Source: Nesterenkonia sp. Act20
GTDB lineage: Bacteria > Actinomycetota > Actinomycetes > Actinomycetales > Micrococcaceae
Assembly (NCBI RefSeq): GCF_019173455.1
Contig: NZ_JADPQH010000002.1
Coordinates: forward strand, 139,490 to 203,489
Direction of reading: 5' to 3'
DNA length: 64,000 bases
Below, one piece after another: positions 7,778 through 17,003 of the stretch; within the stretch, counting starts at the first letter, position 1; each line of letters opens with the position of its first letter. The notes beneath the pieces were generated by a model. The model was not told where the DNA came from and did not search any database. It saw only the letters and a program-made list of their open reading frames with translations. The translations under genes and the position numbers were made by a program.

Positions 7778-8758
7778 TCAGGCGTCGCCGTCGAAGAGGG
7801 AGGTCACCGAACCGTCGGTGAAGACCTCTTTGATCGCCCGGGCGAGGATCGGCGCGATGGAGAGCACCGTGAGCGCCTCGAAGCGCTTGTCCTCGGGGAT
7901 CGGCAGCGTGTTGGTCACCACGATCTCCCGGGCGCCGCAGTTGGCGAGCCGCTCAGCGGCCGGGTCAGAGAACACGGCGTGGGTCGCGGCGATGATGACG
8001 TCCTTTGCGCCGGCGTCCTTGAGGACCCGGACCGCGCCGGAGATCGTTCCACCGGTGTCGATCATGTCGTCGATGAGCACACAGGTGCGCCCCTCGACCT
8101 GACCGACGACCTGCTTGGAGGCCGCCTTGTTCGGCTGGGTGACGTCGCGGGTCTTGTGCACGAAGGCCAACGGGGCACCGCCCAGTCGATCGGCCCACTG
8201 CTCGGCGACCCGGACGCGTCCGGTGTCTGGGGAGACCACGGTGACCTCGTCCTCAGTGACGCGGCTGCGAATGTGATCGGCCAGCAGCGGAACGGCGAAG
8301 AGATGGTCCACGGGCCCGTCGAAGAAGCCCTGGATCTGCGCGGTGTGAAGATCCACGCTCATGATCCGGTCAGCGCCGGCAGCCTTGTAGAGATCAGCCA
8401 CCAGACGGGCGGAGATCGGCTCGCGGCCGCGTCCCTTCTTGTCCTGGCGGGCGTACGGGTAGAACGGGGAGACCACCGTGATCCGCTTGGCGGAGGCACG
8501 CTTCATGGAATCCACCATGATCAGCTGCTCCATGAGCCAGTTGTTCAGCGGTGCCGGGTGGGACTGCAGCAGGAAGATGTCCTTGCCGCGAACCGACTCG
8601 GAGGCGCGGACGTAGAGCTCCCCGTTGGCGAAGTCGTAGGCGCTCATCGGCAGCAGCTCGGTGCCGAGCTCCTCGGCGATCTCCTGGGCCAGCTCCGGGT
8701 GTGCCCGACCGGATGCCAGTACTAGGGTCTTTTCCCCGCTCAGCCTGATCTCGTCCAT
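7778..8758 (-). CDS. prs: Ribose-phosphate pyrophosphokinase
   Basis: PRPP synthase, 326 residues, makes 5-phosphoribosyl-1-diphosphate from ribose-5-phosphate and ATP for nucleotide, His and Trp synthesis. Family features are SGRAHPELAQEI at the N-terminus, the flexible-loop region SPFYPYARQDKKGRGREPISARLVADL, the metal-binding VDLHTAQIQGFF (about residue 135), and the PRPP-binding VLIDDMIDTGGT near residue 225. It lies 52 bases downstream of glmU on the same strand, an arrangement frequent in actinobacteria and consistent with one transcript. Confidence 0.97.
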   Translation of the reverse strand: MDEIRLSGEKTLVLASGRAHPELAQEIAEELGTELLPMSAYDFANGELYVRASESVRGKDIFLLQSHPAPLNNWLMEQLIMVDSMKRASAKRITVVSPFYPYARQDKKGRGREPISARLVADLYKAAGADRIMSVDLHTAQIQGFFDGPVDHLFAVPLLADHIRSRVTEDEVTVVSPDTGRVRVAEQWADRLGGAPLAFVHKTRDVTQPNKAASKQVVGQVEGRTCVLIDDMIDTGGTISGAVRVLKDAGAKDVIIAATHAVFSDPAAERLANCGAREIVVTNTLPIPEDKRFEALTVLSIAPILARAIKEVFTDGSVTSLFDGDA

Positions 8759-8810
8759 GGGTGTTCTTGCCTCTCGCCGGCGTTGCAGTGGGTTGGTGCC
8801 TGGTGAAACG

Positions 8811-10364
8811 TTACTCGGTGTGCTCGTTGCCCTGCTGGGCGCGCCCGTTCTGTCCGCTGGCCTGGGCTGCGCCGCTGGCCTGGGCTGCGGCGCTGGACCG
8901 GCCGCCGTCGGTGGTTCCGGCGGCGTTCGCGGCGTCGGCGGCTGCGGAGCCCGGCCGCTTGGCCTGCACCCATCCCTCGGCGTTGCGCTGCGGGGCCACC
9001 GAGAGCGCGAGCGCTCCCGCCGGCACGTCCTTGCGCACCACGGCCCCGGCCCCGGTGTAGGCGCCGTCGCCGACGCTCACCGGCGCCACGAAGACGGTGT
9101 TGGAGCTCGTGCGCACATGCGAGCCGATGACGGTGCGGTGCTTGTTCTCGCCGTCGTAGTTCGCGGTGATGTTGCCGCAGCCGATGTTGGTGAACTCGCC
9201 GATCGTCGCGTCGCCGGCGTATCCGAGGTGAGAGAGCTTGCTGCCGCGGCCGATCGTCACGTTCTTGGTCTCGTAGAAGGCGCCGATCTTGCCCTCTTCC
9301 CCCAGGACCGTGCCGGGGCGCAGATAGGTGAACGGTCCGGCGCTAGCACCGGCGCCGATCTGCGCGCCCGATCCGTGCACGCGGGTGACGGTGGCCGCCT
9401 CGCCGACGATCACATCGGTCAGCGTGGTGTCGGGGCCGACGACGGCGTTGCGGCTGATGTGGGTCGCGCCGTGGAGCTGGGTGCCGGGGAGAATCGTGGT
9501 GTCCTCCTCCAGGGTGACCGTGGAGTCGATCCAGGTGGTGGCGGGGTCGATGACCGTGGTGCCGGCGCGCATGGCCCGCTCCACGGTGCGGCGGTTCATC
9601 TCGGCGCCGAGCGCCTGCAGCTGCACCCGGTCATTGGCGCCCTCGACCTGCCAGCGGTCGGCGGTGACCACGGCGGAGACCTTGCCACCTTCGGCGCGGG
9701 CGATGGAGAGCACGTCGGTCAGGTACATCTCGCCCTGCGCGTTCTCGGTGGTGACCTGGCTCAGCGCGCGGTTGAGCACGGCGGCGTCGAAGGCGTAGAT
9801 CCCGGAGTTGATCTCGGTGATGCTGCGCTGGGCTTCGGTGGCGTCCTTGTGCTCCACGATCCCGAGCACGTCCTGCGGGTTCTGATCGCTGCGCAGGATC
9901 CGACCGTAGCCCGCGGCGTCGTCGAGCATGGCGGAGAGCACGGTGACAGCGTTCGCACTTGCCTCGTGGGTCGCCACGAGCTCGGCGAGCATCTCCGAGG
10001 TCAGCAGCGGCACATCACCATAGGTGACGACGACGGTGCCAGACTCGGCGGGTGCGCCCGCGGCGTCGAGCGCCTGCAGGCCGGCCTGCACGGCGCGCCC
10101 GGTGCCGGGAACCTCGTCCTGATCGGCGATGACCGCCTGCGGCTGGAGCTGCGTGATGTGCGCGGCCACCTTCTCGCGCTGGTGGCGGACGACGGCGACC
10201 AGATGCTGGGGATCCAGGCCCTTCGCGGCGGCCAGCGCATGCCCGATCATCGAGACTCCACCGATGGGATGCATGATCTTCGGTGTGGCTGACTTCATCC
10301 GGGTCCCGGCTCCGGCCGCGAGCACGATCACGGCGGTGGGGCGAGCTGGCTGGGGCGTGGTCAC
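8811..10364 (-). CDS. glmU: Bifunctional GlmU: N-acetylglucosamine-1-phosphate uridyltransferase / glucosamine-1-phosphate acetyltransferase
   Basis: This 517-residue enzyme makes UDP-GlcNAc for peptidoglycan. The N-terminal pyrophosphorylase domain starts with VIVLAAGAGTRMKSATPK and includes the GTGRAVQ and YGDVPLL motifs. The C-terminal half is a left-handed beta-helix acyltransferase with hexapeptide repeats and the NVTIGRGSKLSHLGYAGDA and NIGCGNITANYDG motifs. An Ala/Gly/Ser-rich tail of about 55 residues follows, as often in actinobacterial GlmU. The open frame runs to 10655, but GTG at 10364 with AGGAG eight bases upstream, right before MTTPQPARPTAVIVLAAG, is the credible start. tRNA-Gln lies upstream on the same strand. 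Confidence 0.96.
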   Translation of the reverse strand: MTTPQPARPTAVIVLAAGAGTRMKSATPKIMHPIGGVSMIGHALAAAKGLDPQHLVAVVRHQREKVAAHITQLQPQAVIADQDEVPGTGRAVQAGLQALDAAGAPAESGTVVVTYGDVPLLTSEMLAELVATHEASANAVTVLSAMLDDAAGYGRILRSDQNPQDVLGIVEHKDATEAQRSITEINSGIYAFDAAVLNRALSQVTTENAQGEMYLTDVLSIARAEGGKVSAVVTADRWQVEGANDRVQLQALGAEMNRRTVERAMRAGTTVIDPATTWIDSTVTLEEDTTILPGTQLHGATHISRNAVVGPDTTLTDVIVGEAATVTRVHGSGAQIGAGASAGPFTYLRPGTVLGEEGKIGAFYETKNVTIGRGSKLSHLGYAGDATIGEFTNIGCGNITANYDGENKHRTVIGSHVRTSSNTVFVAPVSVGDGAYTGAGAVVRKDVPAGALALSVAPQRNAEGWVQAKRPGSAAADAANAAGTTDGGRSSAAAQASGAAQASGQNGRAQQGNEHTE

Positions 10365-10436
10365 GAAGGCTGCTCCTCGAGGCGGTTCTTGGACCCCTCC
10401 AGTGTAGATAGGCCCGGCTGTACAGTTCAGTGCCGT

Positions 10437-10507
10437 TCCGCCTCTAGGATTCGAACCTAGACTGCACAGCTCCAAAGGCTGGCGTGCTGCCATTACACCA
10501 AGGCGGA
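10437..10507 (-). tRNA. tRNA-Gln (anticodon TTG)
   Basis: The complement strand folds as a cloverleaf of 71 bases. The acceptor stem is TCCGCCT/AGGCGGA, the D-arm is GTGTAATGGCAGCAC, and the anticodon loop CTTTGGA carries TTG. The T-arm contains GGTTCGAATCC. The 3' CCA is not encoded. It lies between glmU and the ABC-F gene. Confidence 0.95.
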
Positions 10508-10648
10508 GTGCGACGTCGGGCGTCTGGATGCTCTTTCCTTCCAAGCACACCAGTTCCCGGCCACGCGCTGGTCCATCTTCGCATGCGGCGCGGGGGGAGA
10601 TGAAACCGCGTGAAACTTCAGCCTGAACCGGGGCATTACCCTGGATGG

Positions 10649-12478
10649 GTGGCACATCTTCTGGGGGCTGAAGCCCTACACCTCGAATTTCCTACCCGCA
10701 CCGTCTTCGATTCCGTGACGATCGGCGTCAATGAAGGCGACCGCGTCGGCGTCGTCGGACGCAACGGTGACGGCAAATCTTCTCTGCTGGGCATGCTGAC
10801 CGGGCGCCTGGAGCCCGATTCGGGCAAGGTCACCCGGCGCAAGGGCGTGCAGTTCGGCGTGCTGGACCAGTCCGATGACCTTGATCTTGACCACACTGTC
10901 GGGTTCTCTATCGTCGGGGACGCCGACGACCACGAATGGGCCTCGGACCCCAAGATCCGCGACGTCATCGCCGGACTGGTCTCCGACATCCCCTGGGAAT
11001 CCACGATCGCGGATCTCTCCGGCGGTCAGCGCCGACGCGTGGCGCTGGCGAAGCTGCTGGTCGGCGAGTGGGACATCATCGCCCTGGATGAGCCCACGAA
11101 CCACCTGGACGTCCAGGGCATCTCCTGGCTCGCCGATCACCTGAACCGCCGGTGGCCGCGCACCTCCGGCGGGCTGCTGGTGGTCACGCACGATCGCTGG
11201 TTCCTCGACGAGATCAGCACCACCACCTGGGAGGTCCACGACCGGGTGGTCGAGCCCTTCGACGGCGGCTATGCGGCCTATGTGCTCCAGCGCGTGGAGC
11301 GCGACCGTCAGGCCGCGGCCGTGGAGGCCAAGCGTCAGAACCTGATGAAGAAGGAGCTGGCCTGGCTGCGCCGCGGCGCCCCGGCGCGCAGCACCAAGCC
11401 GAAGTTCCGCATCGACGCGGCCAACGAGCTGATCGCCGATGTCCCTCCTCCGCGCAACACCGTGGAGCTCAAGAAGATGGCCACCGCCCGGCTCGGCAAG
11501 GATGTGGTCGACGTCCTCGATGTCTCCCTGGCCTTCGGCGAGAAGCAGATCCTCGACGACGTCACCTGGCGGATCGGTCCGGGCGAGCGCACCGGCATCC
11601 TCGGTGCCAACGGTGCCGGCAAGTCCACGCTGCTGAACCTGATCGCCGGGAAGCTGACGCCCGACGCCGGCCAGGTCAAGCAGGGAAAGACCGTGCGCCT
11701 GGCCACCCTGGACCAGCAGTTCTCCCAGCTGGCCGACATCGAGGGCGACCGCGTCCGCGAGGTGCTGGCTCGGGAGAAGACCCAGGTCGTGGTGGACGGC
11801 AAGGAGCACACTCCCGCTCAGCTGCTGGAGCGTCTCGGCTTCTCCACCGCCCACCTCTCGGCGCGGGTCGGCGAGCTCTCCGGCGGGCAGCGTCGCCGCC
11901 TGCAGCTGCTGATGGTGCTGCTCACTGAACCCAACGTGATGATCCTCGATGAGCCCACCAACGACCTGGACATCGACATGCTCGCCGCCATGGAGGACCT
12001 GCTGGACTCCTGGCCGGGCACGCTGATCGTGGTCTCCCACGACCGGTATCTGCTCGAGCGCGTCACGGATCAGCAGTACGCGATCCTCGACGGCAAGTTC
12101 CGCCATGTTCCCGGCGGCGTGGAAGAGTACCTGCGGCTCACGGCCGGAGACTCCGGCGCGACCGAGGGCAGGGGCGGGAAAAGCTCCACGAGCGGCAAGG
12201 CCGGAAAGTCAGCGTCCGCCACGGCCAAGGCTGCCTTCCCGACACCCTCGGGGCTCTCCAGCGCCGAGGAGCGCGAGCTGCGTAAGGAGGTCGGCGCTCT
12301 GGAGCGCAAGATGCAGAAGCTGACCACCCAGATCGAGAAGAAGCAGCGCCAGATGGCTGATCACGACCCCACGGATTCCGAGGGTCTGGGCAAGCTCAGC
12401 GCCGATGTGCAGCGACTCCAGGGGGACAACGCGAAGCTTGAGGAGCGTTGGGTGGAGCTCTACGAGCAGGTGAGCTAG
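10649..12478 (+). CDS. ABC-F family ATP-binding protein (Uup/EttA-like)
   Basis: A soluble 609-residue protein with two ABC ATPase domains and no membrane segments. The first has Walker A GRNGDGKSS (about residue 35), signature LSGGQRRR and Walker B IIALDEPTNHLD. The second has GANGAGKST, LSGGQRRR and VMILDEPTNDLD. A linker with basic residues separates them. The C-terminus (about residues 545-609) is a charged coiled coil, as in Uup-type ABC-F proteins acting on ribosomes or branched DNA. GTG 10649 is preferred over the upstream GTG at 10610 because homologues begin at MAHLLGAEALHLEF. It converges on ispE. Confidence 0.9.
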   Translation: MAHLLGAEALHLEFPTRTVFDSVTIGVNEGDRVGVVGRNGDGKSSLLGMLTGRLEPDSGKVTRRKGVQFGVLDQSDDLDLDHTVGFSIVGDADDHEWASDPKIRDVIAGLVSDIPWESTIADLSGGQRRRVALAKLLVGEWDIIALDEPTNHLDVQGISWLADHLNRRWPRTSGGLLVVTHDRWFLDEISTTTWEVHDRVVEPFDGGYAAYVLQRVERDRQAAAVEAKRQNLMKKELAWLRRGAPARSTKPKFRIDAANELIADVPPPRNTVELKKMATARLGKDVVDVLDVSLAFGEKQILDDVTWRIGPGERTGILGANGAGKSTLLNLIAGKLTPDAGQVKQGKTVRLATLDQQFSQLADIEGDRVREVLAREKTQVVVDGKEHTPAQLLERLGFSTAHLSARVGELSGGQRRRLQLLMVLLTEPNVMILDEPTNDLDIDMLAAMEDLLDSWPGTLIVVSHDRYLLERVTDQQYAILDGKFRHVPGGVEEYLRLTAGDSGATEGRGGKSSTSGKAGKSASATAKAAFPTPSGLSSAEERELRKEVGALERKMQKLTTQIEKKQRQMADHDPTDSEGLGKLSADVQRLQGDNAKLEERWVELYEQVS

Positions 12479-12520
12479 CCGATCTCTCGGCTGGTGGGCT
12501 AGCCGTTCTCGGCTGGCCGG

Positions 12521-13516
12521 CTAGCCGTGCTCTCGGCCGTTGCCGTTGACCAGGCGCGCTCCGTGTGCGGGTCCGGTGACCGGGATGGCCCAGACCTCGG
12601 TGCGCTCCTCGAGGCTGGTGGCCAGCTGGTGGGCCGATTCCGCGTCCCGGGCGAGGAACACCACAGTGGGCCCGGAGCCGGAGACCATCCCCTGCAGGGC
12701 GCCCTCGATCATGCCGATGTCCATCATGTCCTCGAGCGTGGGCAGCTGCGCCACGGCCGGGGCCTGGAGGTCATTGGCCATGAGCGAAGCGACAAGCTCG
12801 GCATCGGCGGAGCAGACGGCCCGCACGAGGTCCGGGTCCAGGTCCGGCTCGTCGGCGGTGATGTTCTGCCGGTCGCGCATCTCATCGAGCGTGGCGTAGA
12901 TGCTCGGCGTGGAGAGGCCGGTGTTGGCCGGCACGATGACCAGGTGCAGCTCTCCGCGAGTGAGCAGCGGTGACAGCTCGTCGCCGACACCCTGGCCGAC
13001 GGCGGCCCCGCCGAGCATGGCGAACGGGACGTCGGCGCCGAGTTCGGCGCCGATCTCGGCCAGCTGCTCCTTGGAGAGTCCGGCCTCCCACAGCGCGGAA
13101 CAGGCCACGAGGGCAGCTGCGGCATCGGCCGAGCCTCCGCCCATACCGCCCGCCACCGGGACGTTCTTCGTGATGGTCAGATCCACGCCGCTGGTGATAC
13201 CCAGCCGATCACGGAGCTTCGAGGCAGCCTGGTGCACGAGGTTGCGCTCATCCAGCGGAATGGCGGCCGCGACGATCTCGCCGGTCTCCGGGTCCTGGGT
13301 CTGAACCTCGGTGAACGCCGAGCGCTCACACAGGCTCACCGTGATGGCACTGTCCTCGCGCGGAGAGGCCGTGACCTCCTCGTAGAGGGAGACGGCGAGG
13401 TACAGCGTGGCGACCTCGTGATAGCCGTCCTCGCGGAGCGGACCGACGCGCAGGCTGACGTTGACCTTGCCTGGCGCCACGGCCGTCACATGTCCGTAGA
13501 ATTCACTCTCCCGCAT
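12521..13516 (-). CDS. ispE: 4-diphosphocytidyl-2-C-methyl-D-erythritol kinase
   Basis: A GHMP-family kinase of 331 residues acting in the MEP pathway of isoprenoid synthesis. It phosphorylates the 2-hydroxyl of CDP-methylerythritol. Seen are the N-terminal VAPGKVNVSLRVGPLREDGYHEV (Lys/Asn substrate residues), the ATP-binding glycine loop PVAGGMGGGSADAAAAL near residue 125, and the C-terminal MVSGSGPTVVFLA. It is third in the tatD-rsmA-ispE cluster, nine bases after the rsmA stop. Confidence 0.96.
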   Translation of the reverse strand: MRESEFYGHVTAVAPGKVNVSLRVGPLREDGYHEVATLYLAVSLYEEVTASPREDSAITVSLCERSAFTEVQTQDPETGEIVAAAIPLDERNLVHQAASKLRDRLGITSGVDLTITKNVPVAGGMGGGSADAAAALVACSALWEAGLSKEQLAEIGAELGADVPFAMLGGAAVGQGVGDELSPLLTRGELHLVIVPANTGLSTPSIYATLDEMRDRQNITADEPDLDPDLVRAVCSADAELVASLMANDLQAPAVAQLPTLEDMMDIGMIEGALQGMVSGSGPTVVFLARDAESAHQLATSLEERTEVWAIPVTGPAHGARLVNGNGREHG

Positions 13517-13525
13517 ATACCGACC

Positions 13526-14557
13526 CTACTGCTCGCCACTGACATGCGGGTCTGCATCGGCGGTGCTGGAGCTGGCCGCGTCGTCGTCGGCGGTGTGTCC
13601 CGTGGTGGGAGCCTCCTCCACGGCAAGGGCCTGTGCCGGATCCAGGTTCGCTTCCGCGGCCGGGGTGTCCCGCAGGGCGGCGGCGATCGCGGTATAGGCG
13701 TGGATGTCCAGGGTCTCCCCGCGGGCCGAGGGATCCACCCCGGCGGTGCGGAGCACGGTCTCGGCATGGCTCGCTGAGCCTGCGATCCCGGCAAGGCAGG
13801 CGCGCAGGGTCTTGCGTCGCTGGGCGAAGGCGGCGTCGATGACGGCGAAGACCTCCTCGCGGGTGACCTCCACCGAGGCCACCGCTCGCCGGTCGAAGCG
13901 CACCAGCCCGGAGGAGATCCGCGGCTCGGGCCAGAACACGCGCTTGCCGACCACTCCGGCCTTGCGCATCTGCGTGTCCCAGGCGGCCTTCACACTGGGA
14001 ACACCGTAGATCTTGGAGCCGGGTCCCGCGACAAGCCGGTCCGCGACCTCGTCCTGGACCATGACCAGGCCTTTGCGCAGGGAGGGCAGAATCTGCAGCA
14101 GGTGCAGCACCACCGGAACGGCGACGTTATAGGGCAGGTTCGCGACCAGCACCTCGGGACCGGCGCCCTTGGTCTGACCCGTGCCGATCTCGGCGAAGGA
14201 CTCCGGGGTGAGCTTGAGCGCGTCCTGCTGCATGACGTGCAGGTTCGCTGCGAGCTCCGGGCGGAACTGCGTCACGGTCTCGGGGAGCTGACCGGCGAGC
14301 TTCGGGTCGATCTCCACGGCGCTGACCAGCGCGGACTCGTCCAGCAGGCCCAGGGTGAGAGAGCCCAGCCCCGGACCCACCTCGAGCACGTGTTCGCTGC
14401 CGTCGAGGTCCGCGAGCCCCACGATGCGGCGGATTGTGTTGGGGTCGATCACGAAGTTCTGCCCCCACTGCTTGGTGGGGCGCACGCCGAGCTGCTCGGC
14501 GAGGGCACGCACGTGGGTTGCGGAGAGCAGCGGCTGGGTGGCGGGGTGATCGCTCAT
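13526..14557 (-). CDS. rsmA: 16S rRNA (adenine1518-N6/adenine1519-N6)-dimethyltransferase
   Basis: KsgA/RsmA, 343 residues, dimethylates two adjacent adenines near the 3' end of 16S rRNA during 30S maturation. The N-terminus has [18 protein letters not shown], then the SAM-binding motif [16 protein letters not shown]. The catalytic [13 protein letters not shown] corresponds to the NLPY motif. The C-terminal substrate-binding domain is followed by an acidic, Ala-rich tail. The start is ATG 14557, which overlaps the tatD stop (ATGA). An upstream frame to 14605 exists but would overlap tatD further. Confidence 0.95.
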   Translation of the reverse strand: MSDHPATQPLLSATHVRALAEQLGVRPTKQWGQNFVIDPNTIRRIVGLADLDGSEHVLEVGPGLGSLTLGLLDESALVSAVEIDPKLAGQLPETVTQFRPELAANLHVMQQDALKLTPESFAEIGTGQTKGAGPEVLVANLPYNVAVPVVLHLLQILPSLRKGLVMVQDEVADRLVAGPGSKIYGVPSVKAAWDTQMRKAGVVGKRVFWPEPRISSGLVRFDRRAVASVEVTREEVFAVIDAAFAQRRKTLRACLAGIAGSASHAETVLRTAGVDPSARGETLDIHAYTAIAAALRDTPAAEANLDPAQALAVEEAPTTGHTADDDAASSSTADADPHVSGEQ

Positions 14558-15642
14558 GTCCAGCTCCCGTAGGCCTGGGTGGTGTTGAACATGACCTGCT
14601 GGCACAGCGACTCCAGCTTCGCCTCGCGCACGTCGGCCATGAGCCGCATGGTCTGCGGGATCAGATAGGGCGCGTTGGGCTGGCCGCGGTAAGGATGCGG
14701 TGTGAGGAAGGGCGTGTCGGTCTCGACCAGGATCAGCTGCGGGTCAGCGATCGCGAGGGCCTCGCGCAGGCCCCGTGCATTCTTGAACGTGACCGTCCCG
14801 GCGAAGGACATGTACCAGCCGTTGGCATTGCAGATGCGGGCGAGCTCGGCGTCCCCGGAGAAACAGTGGAAGACGACGGCGCTGGGCAGCGTGGGGGCGT
14901 CCTGGAGCACCTCGACCACCTCGGCGTGGGCGTCACGATCATGGATCTGCATGGCGAGCCCGGTCTCCACGGCAAGCGCGATGTGATCCTCGAAGCTGCG
15001 CTTCTGGGCGGCGACCCCGTCCTGGCCGGTGCGGTAGAAGTCCAGCCCGGTCTCCCCGATGGCGACGACCTGATCATGCCGGGCCAGTTCGGCGATCCGC
15101 GCGAAGGCGGCCTCATAGTTGCCCTCGGCCGCGAGCTCCGGCGCATCATTGGGATGCAGCGCCACGGCGGCCTTCAGCCGCGGATCCTTGCCGGCGGCAT
15201 CCACCGAGAACTCCGAGGAGGCCACGTCGTAGCCGACGCAGAGCGCACCCACCACGCCCACGGCCTGAGCGGCATCGAGCGCCTCGCGCACGGTGACTCT
15301 GACCTCGCCGTCACGGAAATCGAGGTGGGCGTGATTGTCGAGGACCGGCACGGGCAGCGGCTCGGGAGCGGGCGGGTACTGCAGCCGGCGCTTCTTCCCG
15401 GACTTCTCCTCCGCCTGCTCCCGCGTGGGCCCAGCTGGCGCGCCGCCGGTGGGAGTCGTGCCGGTGGGGGCCGTGCCGGTGGGAGTCGTGCCGTTGAGGG
15501 CCGTGCCTTCGCTGGGAGCCGAGCCGGCGGCGTCGTCGTTCTTCGCGGGCGCAGGGCGGTACGCGCGCGGGACCTCCCCCGCCGTCACGGAAGGGCTCGT
15601 CTGGGCGCCTGCACGATTTCGCTGCTCTTCACTCACGGTCAT
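14554..15642 (-). CDS. tatD: TatD family metal-dependent deoxyribonuclease
   Basis: A TatD-type hydrolase with an about 100-residue N-terminal extension rich in Gly/Thr/Pro ahead of the catalytic barrel. The barrel begins at [13 protein letters not shown] (metal-binding HxH) and continues with [11 protein letters not shown] (Glu), CFSGDAELA (His nearby) and [19 protein letters not shown] (Asp). Such proteins act as 3'-5' DNA/RNA exonucleases. The open frame reaches 15726, but MTVSEEQRN at 15642 (or GTG 15636) is a more likely start. The extension contains tandem [20 protein letters not shown] repeats at about residues 45-65. Confidence 0.88.
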   Translation of the reverse strand: MTVSEEQRNRAGAQTSPSVTAGEVPRAYRPAPAKNDDAAGSAPSEGTALNGTTPTGTAPTGTTPTGGAPAGPTREQAEEKSGKKRRLQYPPAPEPLPVPVLDNHAHLDFRDGEVRVTVREALDAAQAVGVVGALCVGYDVASSEFSVDAAGKDPRLKAAVALHPNDAPELAAEGNYEAAFARIAELARHDQVVAIGETGLDFYRTGQDGVAAQKRSFEDHIALAVETGLAMQIHDRDAHAEVVEVLQDAPTLPSAVVFHCFSGDAELARICNANGWYMSFAGTVTFKNARGLREALAIADPQLILVETDTPFLTPHPYRGQPNAPYLIPQTMRLMADVREAKLESLCQQVMFNTTQAYGSWT

Positions 15643-15729
15643 CCACTGTATCGCCCCGCCCCCTCCGCGCCCCGTTCCCATCCCGTTCCCATCCAGTTCC
15701 CGCCCCTTTCCCACCCCACCCGTCATCCT

Positions 15730-15796
15730 TTGGGCAGAAACTGTCGGAAAGAGTGGGTGCGGAGCCCGTCATAGCGACGATTTGTGCCCACCAGAT
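15730..15796. repeat. Family B intergenic palindrome, copy B1
   Basis: The left arm TGGGCAGAAACTGTCGG and the right arm GCGACGATTTGTGCCCA pair at 13 of 17 positions. They match the arms of copies at 16894, 47925 and 48913. It lies between tatD and the divergently read DUF559-type gene. A 23-base tandem duplication follows at 15802-15847. Confidence 0.7.
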
Positions 15797-15929
15797 GGCG
15801 AACCCCTCCGTGGAGCTTCCGTGGACCCCTCCGTGGAGCCTCCGGGGAGCTTCCGCAGAGCCACTCCGGAACCATTCGAAGGCCTGTGGATAACCGAGGA
15901 ACCCCGATTCTCTCCTTGAAAATGAGCGT

Positions 15930-16874
15930 ATGAGACGCCCGCGCCAGCTTCCCAACGGTTTCACCGGAGGTCCCTTCCTCTATGGAGACCTGCCTGGCGC
16001 GGGATTCTCGCAGGAACGGGTTCGGCGGAAGGACATCAGCCAGTTGTCATGGGGCATCCACATTCATCGACTTGCAGTGCCGGATACGCCCCAGACACAG
16101 ATTCTTCAGCGCGCGTTGATCCTCGCTCGTGCCCTTCCCGAGTGCTGGTTGTCCCACACGACGGCAGCTCAGATCCATCGCTTGCCCCTTCCCCTGCAGC
16201 TTGCACACGACGGAACGGTGCACCTGTCCCAACCCGCAGGCACGACTCACCGCATCAGGCGACCGGCGGTCACCCATCACCGCGTCCGCATCCGGGCTGG
16301 TGACCTCAGCGAGTGGAACGGCGTCACGATGACAACGCCGGTGCGGACCTGGTTCGACATGGCCGGGCTACTCAGCGTCGACGAGCTGGTTATCATCGGC
16401 GACCACTTGGTCCGCCGCCCCTATTCCTCCTATGAGGGCAGATTCGAGCCCTATGCGACCCTGGAGCAGCTCAACGAGGTCGTGGAGTCCATGCACGGCT
16501 CCCCCGGACGACGACGGGCCATGGCTGCAGCGGACCTTGTCCGGGTAGGTGCGGACTCGGCGAGGGAGACGAAACTGAGACTCGCGCTCATCCGCGCCGG
16601 ACTGCCCGAACCGTCTCTGCAGGTTCCCGCCCGACCGGACTGGCCGCACTCACCCTGTGCCGATATGGGCTACCCGGAATTGAAGCTAGCCATGGAGTAC
16701 GACGGCGCCACTCACTTCACGGTCGAACAGGCCAGGTTTGATCAGAGGCGCAACAACACGTTCCTCAGCGCCGGGTGGACGGTCCTCCACTTCAACGCGG
16801 ACGATAATGCGGAGGGCTTCGCATCGGCGGTCAGGCAGGTTGCGGAGGCTATTTCTCGGCGAAGTCGGCCATGA
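15930..16874 (+). CDS. DUF559-type (Vsr-like fold) endonuclease-domain protein
   Basis: This 314-residue protein belongs to a group abundant in actinobacteria. The N-terminal two thirds resembles AbiEi-like/winged-helix containing proteins (segment RALILARALPECWLSHTTAAQIHRLPLP). The C-terminal about 90 residues resemble DUF559, a restriction-endonuclease-like fold: PELKLAMEYDGATHF, then FDQRRNNTFLSAGW and LHFNADD. The Glu/Asp and Arg pattern fits a PD-(D/E)xK-like core. Substrate and function are unknown. The gene lies alone between palindromes B1 and B2, in the interval where actinobacterial genomes often carry metG beside tatD. No strong ribosome-binding site is seen before ATG 15930. Confidence 0.6.
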   Translation: MRRPRQLPNGFTGGPFLYGDLPGAGFSQERVRRKDISQLSWGIHIHRLAVPDTPQTQILQRALILARALPECWLSHTTAAQIHRLPLPLQLAHDGTVHLSQPAGTTHRIRRPAVTHHRVRIRAGDLSEWNGVTMTTPVRTWFDMAGLLSVDELVIIGDHLVRRPYSSYEGRFEPYATLEQLNEVVESMHGSPGRRRAMAAADLVRVGADSARETKLRLALIRAGLPEPSLQVPARPDWPHSPCADMGYPELKLAMEYDGATHFTVEQARFDQRRNNTFLSAGWTVLHFNADDNAEGFASAVRQVAEAISRRSRP

Positions 16875-16893
16875 AGGGCCTCGCGCTCATCGG

Positions 16894-16955
16894 TTGGGCA
16901 GGAATCGTCGGAATGGGGGCACCCGAACCAACTCATTCCGACAGTTTGTGCCCAA
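16894..16955. repeat. Family B intergenic palindrome, copy B2
   Basis: The arms TTGGGCAGGAATCGTCGG (16894-16911) and CCGACAGTTTGTGCCCAA (16938-16955) extend with GAATG/CATTC to 22 bases, with 18 paired. The loop is 18 bases. It lies between the converging DUF559-type gene and the acyl-CoA ligase gene and may terminate both transcripts. Confidence 0.75.
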
Positions 16956-17003
16956 CAGATGAGGGGCGGGGGCTCGGAGGGGTGGGCGCTCACGTGGGCG
17001 GGG

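Noticed and set aside
12479-12520. Inverted GGCTAGCCG-type repeats between ABC-F and ispE
   Set aside because: Short GC-rich self-palindromes, probably part of a terminator between converging genes; they are not seen elsewhere in the window.
15802-15847. 23-base tandem duplication upstream of the DUF559-type gene
   Set aside because: Only two imperfect copies with no recurrence; recorded with repeat B1 and not given separate weight.
15930-16874. Type IV toxin-antitoxin (AbiEi/AbiEii) system
   Set aside because: The N-terminal part is vaguely AbiEi-like, but no AbiEii-type toxin gene lies beside it; only the DUF559-like C-terminal domain is supported.
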